From: Clostridiaceae bacterium UBA5444
Lineage (GTDB): Bacteria; Bacillota; Clostridia; Clostridiales; Oxobacteraceae
Direction: 5' to 3'
Length of the DNA: 64,000 bases
Assembly: GCA_002426575.1 (NCBI GenBank)
Contig: DIRE01000061.1
Span: forward strand, 38,229-102,228
Shown here: in pieces, positions 16,101-23,914 of the stretch
Numbering within the stretch: position 1 is the first letter of the stretch
How the letters are laid out: every line of letters starts with the position of its first letter
Notes under the pieces: model-generated
The model's input: the letters and a program-made list of their open reading frames with translations, nothing else
Told to the model about the DNA's origin: nothing
Database searches by the model: none
Translations under genes and position numbers: made by a program

Positions 16101-16726
16101 TAAAAAGTAATATTAAAGAATTAGGCATAATAAATGTTAATGCCATAGAGGAATACGAAAAGGTAAAAGAAAGGTTTGAGTTTTTAACTACCCAAAAGAA
16201 TGATTTAGAAGAGGCAAAAGAGTCATTAAATAAAGTAATACTAGAGATGACTGAAAAGATGGAGACCCAGTTCTCTAAAAACTTTGAAATAATTAATCAG
16301 AATTTTAATGAAGTATTTGCTGAACTATTTGGAGGGGGAAAAGCAAACCTAATACTTTGCGATGATGATGATGTCCTGTCAAGTGGAATAGAAATAATTG
16401 CAGAACCTCCAGGTAAGAAACTTCAGTATCTTACATTGCTTTCTGGAGGGGAGAAGGCACTTACAGCCATTGCCCTTTTATTTGCTATTTTAAGGATGAA
16501 GCCTTCACCTTTTTGTATACTAGATGAAATTGAAGCTGCACTTGATGATGTAAATGTGGCTAGGTTCGCAAATTTTTTGAGAGAGCTATCTAAAGAAACC
16601 CAGTTTATAGTGGTAACACATAGAAAGGGAACCATGGAGGTTGCAGATGCCCTATATGGTGTTACCATGGAGGAAAAAGGAGTTTCTAAGCTTGTATCAG
16701 CTAAATTAACAGAGAAAGTAAGTTGA
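13157..16726 (+). CDS. smc: Chromosome segregation protein SMC
   Basis: A 1189-residue SMC ATPase, the core of the condensin that compacts and segregates the chromosome with ScpA/ScpB. Walker A GPNGSGKSN is near residue 32. Long Glu/Lys-rich coiled coils flank a hinge domain at roughly 520-680 (GICGVVADII to GGAFTGGSINEKTGRIL). The C-terminal signature LSGGEKALTAIALLFA is near 1094 and Walker B CILDEIEAALDD near 1118. The start is TTG at 13157, after GAAGAGGTG. It is followed 13 nt later by ftsY, the common Firmicute pairing. Confidence 0.97.
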   Translation: MFLKKIEIRGFKSFADKVEFELEKGITGVVGPNGSGKSNISDAVRWVLGEQSAKSLRGSKMEDVIFAGTHLRKPLGFAEVSIIIDNTDGMLPVDYTEVIITRRMYRSGESEYYINKTSCRMKDITELFMDTGVGRDGYSIISQGRVEEIINAKPEDRREIFEEAAGITKYKTRKIESEKKLYNTEQNILRINDIVNELGNQIDPLYEESIKAKKYLSLKERLKVLEINTFIRNIDSLKDKLSDLDELYRQLKEELEANSKSNEEIEENYNKLKQDISNIDGNIESIQAKIYTTENEMEKSVGEINVINEKINNLDKNIKRINEEIEENENHLKKLKATILENKKVIDDNNTELDKLKLDLNQKNTEFENISGSISQKDAHVEDLKTEVIEILNSIAERKSAINGYNTYKSGIEKRREQIKREKLQNKEKANELNLETANIEKEVEEQKKICGSNIKKIEALENAKTGLIESKESNEKAIFKLNGKMQTKSGLYKVLRNMENEFEGYNRSVREIMKQKGRSDNFSKGICGVVADIISVDEKYETAIEVALGGALQNIVTEDEFAAKKCIEYLKTNRFGRATFLPLTTISPRNYSANIKRIINKKGYIDLANNLVHYDNKYINIVSSLLGRVIVVDNIDNGMIIAKEINYSYKIVTTDGDIINPGGAFTGGSINEKTGRILSRKREIDELLIDIKGLKESINEYEAKNKDIEKELDSVKLRLTTSFEERHTSDLKLSSLEGSMSSYKKDIERMSLEEKSLIKEIEQLEEEYKEANIKLEQEISLLANLEDKSGKVSKEAEEEQLKIKDISDKRDALSDEITSLRVKITEHKHNIKEFENRNIEVNKNILELDELNCKKDNEKKTSIIEKEKLHVNINNINESDILLKQKNVSSKSKLEDLFIEKKKNSMLLEEIEKRKKEYGEAYQNLQSEVHKLEMQKARIDMEIENMQNKIWDEYELSYASAIKYRIEVNSMSQASKEINNIKSNIKELGIINVNAIEEYEKVKERFEFLTTQKNDLEEAKESLNKVILEMTEKMETQFSKNFEIINQNFNEVFAELFGGGKANLILCDDDDVLSSGIEIIAEPPGKKLQYLTLLSGGEKALTAIALLFAILRMKPSPFCILDEIEAALDDVNVARFANFLRELSKETQFIVVTHRKGTMEVADALYGVTMEEKGVSKLVSAKLTEKVS

Positions 16727-16739
16727 AGGAGTGGTATTT

Positions 16740-17666
16740 TTGGAAGATAAACAAGGATTTTTTTCAAAATTAGTTTCAGGATTGACTAAAACAAGGGATA
16801 ATGTTGCATCTAAGATAGATGACCTTTTAAACTTTGGTGGAGCAATTGATGATGATCTTTATGAAGAGTTAGAAGAGATACTTATAATGGCAGATATAGG
16901 GGTTAAATCTACTACAAAAATAATAGAGATGCTTAAAAAAAGGGTTAAAGAAGAAAAGATAAAAGATCCAAAACAGGTTAAAGCTATTTTAAAAGACATA
17001 ATAATAGATATACTAAGTGATGGCAGTGATAACAATAGTATGGAACTTCCTGCAGTTTATATGATTGTAGGAGTAAATGGAGTGGGAAAGACCACCTCAA
17101 TAGGAAAGCTTGCAAATGTGTACAAAAAAGAAGGCTTAAAGGTTTTATTAGCTGCTGGTGATACATTTAGGGCTGCAGCAATTGATCAAATATGTGTATG
17201 GGGAAATAGGGTGGGAGTAGATGTTATAAAGCAGCAGGAAGGCTCAGACCCTGCTGCAGTAGTATATGATGCAGTTTATGCTGCTAAGTCTAGAAAATCT
17301 GACATACTCATATGCGATACGGCAGGAAGACTTCATAATAAAAAGAATCTAATGGATGAATTAGAGAAGGTAAACAGGATAGTTGATAGGGAATATCCTG
17401 AAAGCCACAAGCAAACCATACTGGTACTAGATGCGACCACAGGCCAAAATGGTGTAATACAAGCAAAGGAATTTAAAAAGGCTTGTGATATTGATGGTAT
17501 TATACTTACAAAGCTTGATGGAACAGCAAAAGGCGGTATAGTAATTGCTATAAAAGAAGAACTTGGAATACCTGTTAGGTATATAGGTGTAGGAGAAGGA
17601 ATAGACGATCTTCAAGAGTTTAATGCAAATGATTTTGTAGATGCATTATTTAATGATGTAAAGTAA
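16740..17666 (+). CDS. ftsY: Signal recognition particle receptor FtsY
   Basis: A 308-residue SRP GTPase that docks SRP-ribosome complexes at the membrane. The short N-terminal region precedes the N domain; the G domain carries GVNGVGKTTSIGKLAN near 110, DTAGRLHNKKNLM, and TKLDGTAKGG. The long acidic A domain of enterobacterial FtsY is absent, as usual in Firmicutes. TTG at 16740 is chosen because AAGGAG ends 8 nt before it; the in-frame GTG at 16731 overlaps that site. It is co-transcribed with smc. Confidence 0.96.
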   Translation: MEDKQGFFSKLVSGLTKTRDNVASKIDDLLNFGGAIDDDLYEELEEILIMADIGVKSTTKIIEMLKKRVKEEKIKDPKQVKAILKDIIIDILSDGSDNNSMELPAVYMIVGVNGVGKTTSIGKLANVYKKEGLKVLLAAGDTFRAAAIDQICVWGNRVGVDVIKQQEGSDPAAVVYDAVYAAKSRKSDILICDTAGRLHNKKNLMDELEKVNRIVDREYPESHKQTILVLDATTGQNGVIQAKEFKKACDIDGIILTKLDGTAKGGIVIAIKEELGIPVRYIGVGEGIDDLQEFNANDFVDALFNDVK

Positions 17667-17672
17667 AAAGCC

Positions 17673-17701
17673 TTGACAGTCTCTTTTTAATCTGATATTA
17701 T
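17673..17701 (+). promoter_or_regulatory. Sigma-A-like promoter for ylxM-ffh
   Basis: TTGACA (17673-17678), 17 nt, TATTAT (17696-17701), starting 7 nt after the ftsY stop and about 50 nt before ylxM. Confidence 0.7.
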
Positions 17702-17749
17702 TTTTTATGGTAAGTAAAAGATCATTAAAATAGACGGTTGGCGATTTAA

Positions 17750-18091
17750 ATGTTGGATAAAGTTTATGAAGTTAGTATGTTATATGACTTTTATGGGCAA
17801 TTGCTTACTTTAAAACAAAGAAATGTACTTGATTTATATTACAATAATGATTATTCTCTAGGAGAGATATCAGATATATTAAGTATATCAAGGCAGGGAG
17901 TATATGATACTCTAAAACGCAGCGAAAAGTCTCTGCATGGTTATGAAGATAAATTACATCTTGTTCAAAAGTTTCAGGAAAACAAAAAAAAGCTTAAAGA
18001 GGTGTACTCACTTCTATGTAATATTAAGCAAAGTGAATATACGGATAAGATGAAATCCATATTGATTGATATATTAGAAAACAGCATTTAG
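17750..18091 (+). CDS. ylxM: YlxM family putative DNA-binding protein
   Basis: A 113-residue member of the YlxM/p13 family, found next to ffh in Gram-positive bacteria and reported in streptococci to modulate SRP. A sigma-70-region-4-like helix-turn-helix is readable (LTLKQRNVLDLYY then SLGEISDILSISRQGVYDTLKR), followed by a charged helical tail. ATG at 17750 lacks a strong ribosome-binding site; a TTG directly after it is an alternative. It precedes ffh by 11 nt with a GGGGG site between. Confidence 0.9.
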   Translation: MLDKVYEVSMLYDFYGQLLTLKQRNVLDLYYNNDYSLGEISDILSISRQGVYDTLKRSEKSLHGYEDKLHLVQKFQENKKKLKEVYSLLCNIKQSEYTDKMKSILIDILENSI

Positions 18092-18102
18092 GGGGTCTAT
18101 CC

Positions 18103-19452
18103 ATGGCTTTTGAGAATTTAACATCTAAGCTTCAAGAAACTTTTAAAAAACTTAAAGGTAAGGGTAAGCTCAATGAGAAAGATGTAAAAGAAGCAATGAG
18201 GGAAGTAAAGCTTGCTCTACTTGAAGCAGATGTAAATTATAGAGTTGTTAAAGAGTTTGTAAATAAGGTAACAAGTAGATCTGTAGGATCAGAGGTTATG
18301 GAAAGCTTAACTCCTGGTCAGCAGGTTATTAAAATAGTTAATGAAGAGCTTGTAGCTCTTATGGGGGATAGCAGTGAAGAGATAAAATACTCCAAAACTC
18401 CTCCTACAAAGATAATGTTAGTAGGGCTTCAAGGTGCAGGTAAAACAACCATGGCAGGAAAGCTTGGCCAGTATATGAAAAAGCAGGGCAAAAAGCCTTT
18501 GCTTGCAGCCTGCGATGTTTATAGGCCTGCAGCAATTAAGCAGCTTCAGGTTGTAGCTGAAAAGTTAGATTTGCCATCCTTTAGCATGGGAGATAAAAAA
18601 AGCCCAGTAGATATTGCAAAAGCTTCCATGAATTTTGCTGAGAATAATAAAAATGACGTGGTTATTATAGATACGGCAGGAAGACTTCACATAGATGAAC
18701 ATCTTATGGATGAACTAATCAATATAAAAAAAGAGATAAATCCTGATGAAATACTTCTTGTGGTAGATGCAATGACGGGTCAAGATGCTGTAAATGTGGC
18801 AGAAAGCTTTAATGAAAAACTAAATATAACTGGTGTTATACTTACAAAACTTGATGGAGATACAAGAGGTGGGGCAGCATTATCTGTAAGGTATATTACT
18901 GGAAAGCCTATAAAGTTTGCAGGTATAGGAGAAAAACTTACAGATATTGAGGTTTTTCATCCTGATAGAATGGCATCTAGAATACTTGGAATGGGCGATG
19001 TTTTAAGCCTTATTGAAAAAGCTCAGGAATCTATAGATGAGAAAAAGGCTCTTGAACTTTCTAAAAAGATGCTTAAACAAGAGTTTACATTTGATGATTT
19101 TCTTGAGCAGATGCAGCAAGTTAAAAAAATGGGATCTATAAGCGATATAATGTCAATGATTCCAGGAATTGACCCTGCAATGCTAAAAGGTGTTAATATA
19201 GACGATAGTGATCTCTCGCGCGTGGAAGCTATAATTAAATCCATGACAAAGGATGAGAGAAATAACCCTGCTCTTTTAAAAAACAGCAGCAGAAGAAAAA
19301 GAATTGCAAGAGGCAGCGGCACTAAAATACAGGATGTAAACAGGGTAATAAAGCAATTTGAACAAGGTCAGAAAATGATGAAACAGTTTTCAGGTATGAT
19401 GAAAAACCCTAAAAAAGGAAAGCTGAAACTTCCATTTCAACTTCCATTTTAG
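18103..19452 (+). CDS. ffh: Signal recognition particle protein Ffh
   Basis: A 449-residue SRP54 GTPase that binds 4.5S/6S RNA and signal sequences emerging from the ribosome. The N domain (1-90) precedes the G domain: GLQGAGKTTMAGKLG near 107, DTAGRLHIDEHLM, TKLDGDTRGG. The methionine-rich M domain (about 300-435) shows MIPGIDPAMLKG, RIARGSGTKIQDVNRV and a terminal MMKQFSGMMKN. It partners FtsY encoded just upstream. The stop lies 53 nt before rpsP. Confidence 0.97.
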   Translation: MAFENLTSKLQETFKKLKGKGKLNEKDVKEAMREVKLALLEADVNYRVVKEFVNKVTSRSVGSEVMESLTPGQQVIKIVNEELVALMGDSSEEIKYSKTPPTKIMLVGLQGAGKTTMAGKLGQYMKKQGKKPLLAACDVYRPAAIKQLQVVAEKLDLPSFSMGDKKSPVDIAKASMNFAENNKNDVVIIDTAGRLHIDEHLMDELINIKKEINPDEILLVVDAMTGQDAVNVAESFNEKLNITGVILTKLDGDTRGGAALSVRYITGKPIKFAGIGEKLTDIEVFHPDRMASRILGMGDVLSLIEKAQESIDEKKALELSKKMLKQEFTFDDFLEQMQQVKKMGSISDIMSMIPGIDPAMLKGVNIDDSDLSRVEAIIKSMTKDERNNPALLKNSSRRKRIARGSGTKIQDVNRVIKQFEQGQKMMKQFSGMMKNPKKGKLKLPFQLPF

Positions 19453-19505
19453 ATAAAATATTTAGATATTTAAGTGGTTTTAAGCAACAGAAGGAGGTGA
19501 GTTAA

Positions 19506-19766
19506 ATGGCAGTTAAGATAAGATTAAAAAGGATGGGCGCAAAAAAAGCACCTTTTTATAGAATAGTGGTAGCTGATGGCAGATCTCCAAGAGATGGCAG
19601 ATTCATTGAAGAAATAGGATATTACAACCCTACTACTGACCCAGTTGATGTAAAAGTCGATGGAGAAAAGGCAAAAAAGTGGCTTGACAATGGAGCACAA
19701 CCTTCAGATACAGTTAGAAGTTTACTTAAGAAAGCTGGTATAATTAATACAGTAGCATCAAAGTAA
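19506..19766 (+). CDS. rpsP: 30S ribosomal protein S16
   Basis: An 86-residue S16 with the family start [20 protein letters not shown] and the [21 protein letters not shown] block. S16 binds 16S rRNA early in small-subunit assembly. AAGGAGGTGAG precedes the ATG. Order ffh-rpsP-khpA-rimM-trmD-rplS is the standard Firmicute ribosome-maturation operon. Confidence 0.97.
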   Translation: MAVKIRLKRMGAKKAPFYRIVVADGRSPRDGRFIEEIGYYNPTTDPVDVKVDGEKAKKWLDNGAQPSDTVRSLLKKAGIINTVASK

Positions 19767-19794
19767 TACAATAGAAAATCCGGGGGTGTAGAGG

Positions 19795-20022
19795 TTGAAG
19801 GAATTAGTAGAAGTAATTGTTAAAGCTCTAGTTGACAACCCTGATGCAGTAAGAATCAACGAAATAGTTGGTGAACAGTCAGTTATCCTTGAAATTAGTG
19901 TTGCCCAAGAAGATATGGGGAAAGTAATAGGAAAACAAGGAAGGATTGCAAAAGCAATAAGGACTGTTGTAAAAGCAGCTGCAACCAAAGAAAATAAGAG
20001 GGTTGTAGTAGAAATTATATAA
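19795..20022 (+). CDS. khpA: KH-domain RNA-binding protein KhpA
   Basis: A 75-residue single-KH-domain protein (YlqC/KhpA) that pairs with KhpB/Jag in other Firmicutes to bind RNA. The GxxG-type loop is in DMGKVIGKQGRIAKAIRTVV. The start is TTG at 19795 after GGGGGTGTAGAGG. It lies in its usual place between rpsP and rimM and ends just before a hairpin terminator. Confidence 0.93.
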   Translation: MKELVEVIVKALVDNPDAVRINEIVGEQSVILEISVAQEDMGKVIGKQGRIAKAIRTVVKAAATKENKRVVVEII

Positions 20023-20024
20023 AC

Positions 20025-20054
20025 AAAAGGGTTAGGGGATCCTAATCCTTTTTT
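20025..20054 (+). terminator. Hairpin terminator between khpA and rimM
   Basis: AAAAGGGTTAGG (20025-20036) pairs with CCTAATCCTTTT (20041-20052) around a 4 nt loop, with one G-U, followed by more T. It sits inside the operon and would reduce read-through into rimM-trmD. Confidence 0.75.
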
Positions 20055-20073
20055 GCTATAAGGAGTGGTTTTT

Positions 20074-20577
20074 ACGGCCGTTAATTATTTTAGAATTGGT
20101 AAGATTATAAATACTCAAGGGCTAAAGGGGGAGGTTAGGGTATTACCCCTTACGGATGATGTAAAAAGATTTGATTATGCTAAATTTGTATTTATTGATG
20201 ACCAAAAGCTTATTAAAACTTATGTGGAACATGTTAGATACCAAAAAGATTTGGTCATAATCAAATTTAAAAATATAAATACCATAGAAGATGCTGAGAA
20301 GCTAAAAAATACATACATACTAATTGACAGAAAAAATGCCATTAAGTTATCTAATGACAGATATTTTGTGTGCGATATTATAGGCCTTTTAGTATATAGC
20401 ACGGATGATTGCCTCTATGGAGAGATAACTGATGTTATGCAGACAGGAAGCAACGATGTATATGTAGTAAAAAATCATGATAAAGAGATACTTATTCCTG
20501 CATTAAAAACCGTGGTAAAGGAAATAGATATAAATAATGGCAGGATGGTTGTAGAACTCCCGGAAGGTTTGATTTAG
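20074..20577 (+). CDS. rimM: Ribosome maturation factor RimM (apparent ACG start)
   Basis: About 167 residues, with the N-terminal beta barrel (FRIGKIINTQGLKGEVRVLP) and C-terminal PRC-barrel (DVYVVKNHDKEILIPAL). RimM assists 30S head assembly and binds S19. The start is unusual: AAGGAG at 20060-20065 is correctly spaced (8 nt) for ACG at 20074, while the only upstream canonical codon in frame, GTG at 20065, overlaps the ribosome-binding site and has none of its own. No ATG, GTG or TTG follows before the conserved barrel. The stop is 2 nt before the trmD ATG. Confidence 0.9.
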   Translation, partial: TAVNYFRIGKIINTQGLKGEVRVLPLTDDVKRFDYAKFVFIDDQKLIKTYVEHVRYQKDLVIIKFKNINTIEDAEKLKNTYILIDRKNAIKLSNDRYFVCDIIGLLVYSTDDCLYGEITDVMQTGSNDVYVVKNHDKEILIPALKTVVKEIDINNGRMVVELPEGLI

Positions 20578-20579
20578 CT

Positions 20580-21317
20580 ATGAAGATAGATATATTATCA
20601 CTTTTCCCAGAAATGTTTGCGCCTTTTGATGTAAGTATAATAAAAAGGGCAAGAGATAAGGGAATACTTGATATTAAGGTAACAGATATAAGAGATTTTA
20701 CTAAAGATAAACACAATAGGGCTGATGATTATCCATACGGCGGAGGAGCTGGAATGGTTATGATGGCAGATCCTATATATTCAGCTGTTGAGCATGTAAT
20801 AGAAGATTGCAAGGAAAAACCCAAAATATTACTTATGGGGCCTTGTGGAAAGACTTTTGATCAAAATATTGCAAAACAGCTGTCAAATGAAAGACATATA
20901 GTATTAATATGTGGACACTATGAGGGCTTAGATGAAAGAATTATGCCTTTAATAGATGATGAGATATCAATAGGCGATTATGTACTAACTGGGGGAGAAC
21001 TTGCAGCAATGGTGGTAGTAGATGCTGTTTCAAGAATGATTCCAGGGGTTTTAAGTTCAAACATGAGTTATGAAGAAGAATCATTTTATGATGGCTTATT
21101 GGAGTATCCTCAGTATACAAGACCAGAGGAATATAGAGGGATGAAGGTGCCTGAGGTTTTATTATCAGGACATCACGAGAATATAAGAAAATGGAGACGC
21201 CTTGAATCTCTAAAAAGAACATATATTAATAGACCAGATTTAATTGACAGTAAAGAACTTACAGATGAGGATAGGAAAATGCTAAAAGAAATAGAAAATA
21301 TGTATAAAAAAGATTGA
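20580..21317 (+). CDS. trmD: tRNA (guanine-N1)-methyltransferase TrmD
   Basis: A 245-residue SPOUT methyltransferase making m1G37 in tRNAs, which prevents +1 frameshifting. Knot motifs are intact: MGPCGKTFDQ, ICGHYEGLDERI, SIGDYVLTGGELAAMVVVDAV and the LLEYPQYTRPEEY substrate region. The ATG follows the rimM stop by 2 nt, indicating translational coupling. The gene ends 24 nt before the rplS promoter. Confidence 0.97.
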   Translation: MKIDILSLFPEMFAPFDVSIIKRARDKGILDIKVTDIRDFTKDKHNRADDYPYGGGAGMVMMADPIYSAVEHVIEDCKEKPKILLMGPCGKTFDQNIAKQLSNERHIVLICGHYEGLDERIMPLIDDEISIGDYVLTGGELAAMVVVDAVSRMIPGVLSSNMSYEEESFYDGLLEYPQYTRPEEYRGMKVPEVLLSGHHENIRKWRRLESLKRTYINRPDLIDSKELTDEDRKMLKEIENMYKKD

Positions 21318-21340
21318 TACAAACAATAGCTATTTTTTCG

Positions 21341-21369
21341 TTGCATAAACATATGCGGTATGCTATAAT
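21341..21369 (+). promoter_or_regulatory. Sigma-A-like promoter for rplS
   Basis: TTGCAT (21341-21346), 17 nt, TATAAT (21364-21369). Transcription would begin near 21376, at the head of the L19 leader. Confidence 0.7.
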
Positions 21370-21375
21370 ATCCAA

Positions 21376-21440
21376 GTATTGTGAATACGGGCGGTCCTCT
21401 GCTAGGGCTTCTAACATGAACGTCTATGATGGAAGGAGGT
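21376..21440 (+). promoter_or_regulatory. Ribosomal protein L19 leader
   Basis: Between promoter and rplS lies a G/C-richer stretch: the small stem GTATT/AATAC, then GGGCGGTCCTCTGC and ending ACATGAACGTC before the AAGGAGGT site. The position and the ACATGAACGTC string match my recollection of the Firmicute L19 leader, an autoregulatory structure. A covariance-model search was not possible here. Confidence 0.6.
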
Positions 21441-21447
21441 AATTTTT

Positions 21448-21795
21448 GTGGATATAATCGGAGAAATTGAATCAGAACAATTAAAAAAGGATGTACCCGT
21501 TTTTGAGATAGGTGATACAGTTAGAGTACACGTAAAGATCAAAGAAGGGGCTAGAGAAAGAATACAGGTATTTGAAGGAACCGTTATTAAAAGACAGAAT
21601 GGTGGACTTAGAGAAACATTTACAGTAAGAAGGCTTTCTTATGGTGTAGGTGTTGAAAAAACTTTCCCTGTACATTCTCCAGTAGTTGAGAAGATTGAAG
21701 TAACTAGGAAAGGTAAGACTAGAAGGGCAAAACTTTATTACTTAAGAGATAGAGTAGGAAAGTCTGCAAAGGTTAAAGAAAAGATAAATAAATAA
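21448..21795 (+). CDS. rplS: 50S ribosomal protein L19
   Basis: A 115-residue L19, located at the subunit interface. The family blocks [38 protein letters not shown] and [13 protein letters not shown] are present. GTG start at 21448, well placed after GGAAGGAGGT. It has its own promoter and leader and a strong terminator at 21802-21832, so it is expressed as a separate unit within the block. Confidence 0.97.
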   Translation: MDIIGEIESEQLKKDVPVFEIGDTVRVHVKIKEGARERIQVFEGTVIKRQNGGLRETFTVRRLSYGVGVEKTFPVHSPVVEKIEVTRKGKTRRAKLYYLRDRVGKSAKVKEKINK

Positions 21796-21801
21796 AGAAT
21801 T

Positions 21802-21832
21802 AAAGGGGGACTGTTTTTACAGTCCCTTTTTT
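21802..21832 (+). terminator. Terminator after rplS
   Basis: GGGACTG (21807-21813) pairs with CAGTCCC (21820-21826), extended by A-T pairs, followed by TTTTTT. It ends 17 nt before the rbgA start. Confidence 0.85.
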
Positions 21833-21848
21833 GATAAGGGGTGATTAT

Positions 21849-22700
21849 ATGAATATACAGTGGTATCCAGGACATATGACTAAGGCAAGACGTGAAATGA
21901 CAGAGTCTTTAAAGCTAGTTGAACTAGTTATAGAATTATTAGATGCAAGAATTCCTATAAGCAGCAGAAACCCAGACATTGATAAACTTTGTGGTAATAA
22001 ACCGAGATTAATAGTACTTAATAAAAGTGATTTAGCAGATGATAAGATAACTAAAATATGGATTCAGTATTTCAAAGGTATAGGTAAAGATTGTATAGAG
22101 GTAGACTCTCTTTCCGGTAAAAATGTAAAGACCATAGGTAGGGTTGTTCAAGATAAATTTAAAGAGAGAAATAAAAACTTAAAAGCAAAAGGCATTGTAT
22201 CAAAGCCCATTAGGATAATGATTGCAGGTGTACCTAATGTGGGAAAGTCTTCCCTTATTAATAGATTATCAGGCAGGGCTAGTGCCAAAACTGGTGATAA
22301 GCCAGGCGTTACTAGAGGAAAACAATGGATAAAGCTTGGCAGTAATATGGAGCTTTTAGATACCCCAGGAATCTTATGGCCTAAATTTGATGACCCTAAG
22401 GTGGGATACAATTTAGCATTCACAGGGGCAATTAAGGATGAGATATTAGATACTGCTGAACTTTCAATTAAGCTTATAGATACCCTAATTGAAATATGCC
22501 CTGAAAGTATTGTGAGCAGGTACAACCTTAAAGATACTAAAAAGCTTGCAATAGAAATACTTGAAGATATAGGAAAAGTTAGAGGGTGTATGCTGCCTGG
22601 AGGAAACATTGATATAGATAGGGCTGCATCAATAGTACTAGATGAGTTCAGAAGTGGAAAACTAGGAAGAATTTCTCTTGAGAAACCAAACATAAAATAA
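21849..22700 (+). CDS. rbgA: Ribosome biogenesis GTPase RbgA (YlqF)
   Basis: A 283-residue circularly permuted GTPase needed for late 50S assembly (addition of L16). The motif order is permuted: NKSD (G4) near 57, then GVPNVGKSSLINRL (G1) near 126, then DTPGILWP (G3) near 171. The N-terminus QWYPGHMTKARRE is typical. ATG at 21849 follows AAGGGGTGATT; longer in-frame starts would begin inside the rplS terminator. It is followed 18 nt later by rnhB. Confidence 0.96.
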   Translation: MNIQWYPGHMTKARREMTESLKLVELVIELLDARIPISSRNPDIDKLCGNKPRLIVLNKSDLADDKITKIWIQYFKGIGKDCIEVDSLSGKNVKTIGRVVQDKFKERNKNLKAKGIVSKPIRIMIAGVPNVGKSSLINRLSGRASAKTGDKPGVTRGKQWIKLGSNMELLDTPGILWPKFDDPKVGYNLAFTGAIKDEILDTAELSIKLIDTLIEICPESIVSRYNLKDTKKLAIEILEDIGKVRGCMLPGGNIDIDRAASIVLDEFRSGKLGRISLEKPNIK

Positions 22701-22718
22701 AGTCGTGAAGGTGATATT

Positions 22719-23492
22719 TTGGATTATAGTAAATTATCTATTGAAGAGATAAAAGATATTATAAGTAATGCAGATTTAGAGGAAAGAAATAGATTAATAG
22801 GTTTGCTAGAGAATGATAATAGAAAAGGGGTAAAAAGGTTATCAGAAAGATTAAGGAAGGAAATAATAGGTCATAATAAAGAAATAGCGAGAATTAAAAA
22901 GCTTAAAGAGTATGAATATAAATATATAAGCAAAGGTGCTAAATACATTGCAGGAGTTGACGAGGTGGGAAGAGGGCCTCTTGCAGGGGCTGTGTATGCC
23001 TGTGCAGTTATAATGCCAATTGAGGCTATTATAGAGGGTATAGATGATTCAAAAAAGCTATCACCAGAGAAAAGAGAGAGATTGTCATTAGAAATTAAGG
23101 AAAATGCAATTAGTTATGGCATAGGGTATGTAGATGAAAAGCAAATAGATAGGGTAAATATTTTAAATGCCACTTATATGGCAATGAAAAAAGCCATAGA
23201 CAATCTTTATGTAAGACCTACTGTAGTATTGGTGGACGCAATTAGGATACCCAATGTTAATATCTTTCAGGTTCCTATTATAAAAGGTGATTCCATCTCA
23301 TTTTCAATTGCTGCAGCATCTATAGTTGCAAAGGTTGAAAGGGATAATTATATGAATAGGTTACATAATGAGTTCCCCGTCTATAATTTTTCAAAGAATA
23401 AAGGGTATGGCACACAAGAACATATTGATGCAATAAAAAAATATGGACCATGCCCCTACCATAGGAAATCTTTTATTAAAAATATAGTGTAA
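22719..23492 (+). CDS. rnhB: Ribonuclease HII
   Basis: A 257-residue RNase HII that nicks at ribonucleotides in DNA. The catalytic DEVGRGPLAGAVYACAV block is near residue 80. DDSKKLSPEKRE, DAIRIPN and the AAASIVAKVERD segment follow. An N-terminal extension of about 70 residues (SKLSIEEIKDIISNADLEER) is typical of the Bacillus/Clostridium form. The start is TTG at 22719 after GAAGGTGAT. It is followed by yraN 18 nt later. Confidence 0.96.
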   Translation: MDYSKLSIEEIKDIISNADLEERNRLIGLLENDNRKGVKRLSERLRKEIIGHNKEIARIKKLKEYEYKYISKGAKYIAGVDEVGRGPLAGAVYACAVIMPIEAIIEGIDDSKKLSPEKRERLSLEIKENAISYGIGYVDEKQIDRVNILNATYMAMKKAIDNLYVRPTVVLVDAIRIPNVNIFQVPIIKGDSISFSIAAASIVAKVERDNYMNRLHNEFPVYNFSKNKGYGTQEHIDAIKKYGPCPYHRKSFIKNIV

Positions 23493-23510
23493 AGAGGGTT
23501 TGGTTTTAGA

Positions 23511-23888
23511 ATGATAATTTCCGGTAAGGAAAAAGGAAACATAGGAGAAAACATTGCAGCTGAATATCTTAAAGATAATGGATATAGTATTTTGTTTAGA
23601 AACTTTAGAACAAGATTTGGAGAGATAGATATAATTGGGGAAGAAGATGGATACATAGTATTTATTGAGGTAAAGGCAAGGAAGAATTTTCAAATGGGAC
23701 TGCCTTGTGAATCTGTATCAATAAATAAGCAAAGGCGCATTGCTAGGATGGCTAGTTTATATATTGCAATTAATAATCTATCAGACAGAAATTTTAGATT
23801 TGATATTGTTGAAATGATTTTAGATGGAGAAAATGCTAAATATATACGTATATTAAAAGATGCTTTTTGGGTAGAGAAGGCCTTTTAA
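23511..23888 (+). CDS. yraN: YraN/UPF0102 family endonuclease-like protein
   Basis: A 125-residue UPF0102 protein with a restriction-endonuclease-like fold. The core GENIAAEYLKDNGY, NFRTRFGEIDIIGEEDGYIVFIEVKAR (D and ExK catalytic-type residues) is intact. The function is unproven; the gene follows rnhB in many Firmicutes and Proteobacteria. It is the last gene of this plus-strand block and converges with comM on the minus strand, only 26 nt between stops. Confidence 0.9.
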   Translation: MIISGKEKGNIGENIAAEYLKDNGYSILFRNFRTRFGEIDIIGEEDGYIVFIEVKARKNFQMGLPCESVSINKQRRIARMASLYIAINNLSDRNFRFDIVEMILDGENAKYIRILKDAFWVEKAF

Positions 23889-23914
23889 TATACGTTATAG
23901 ATTCTAAGAAGTAA

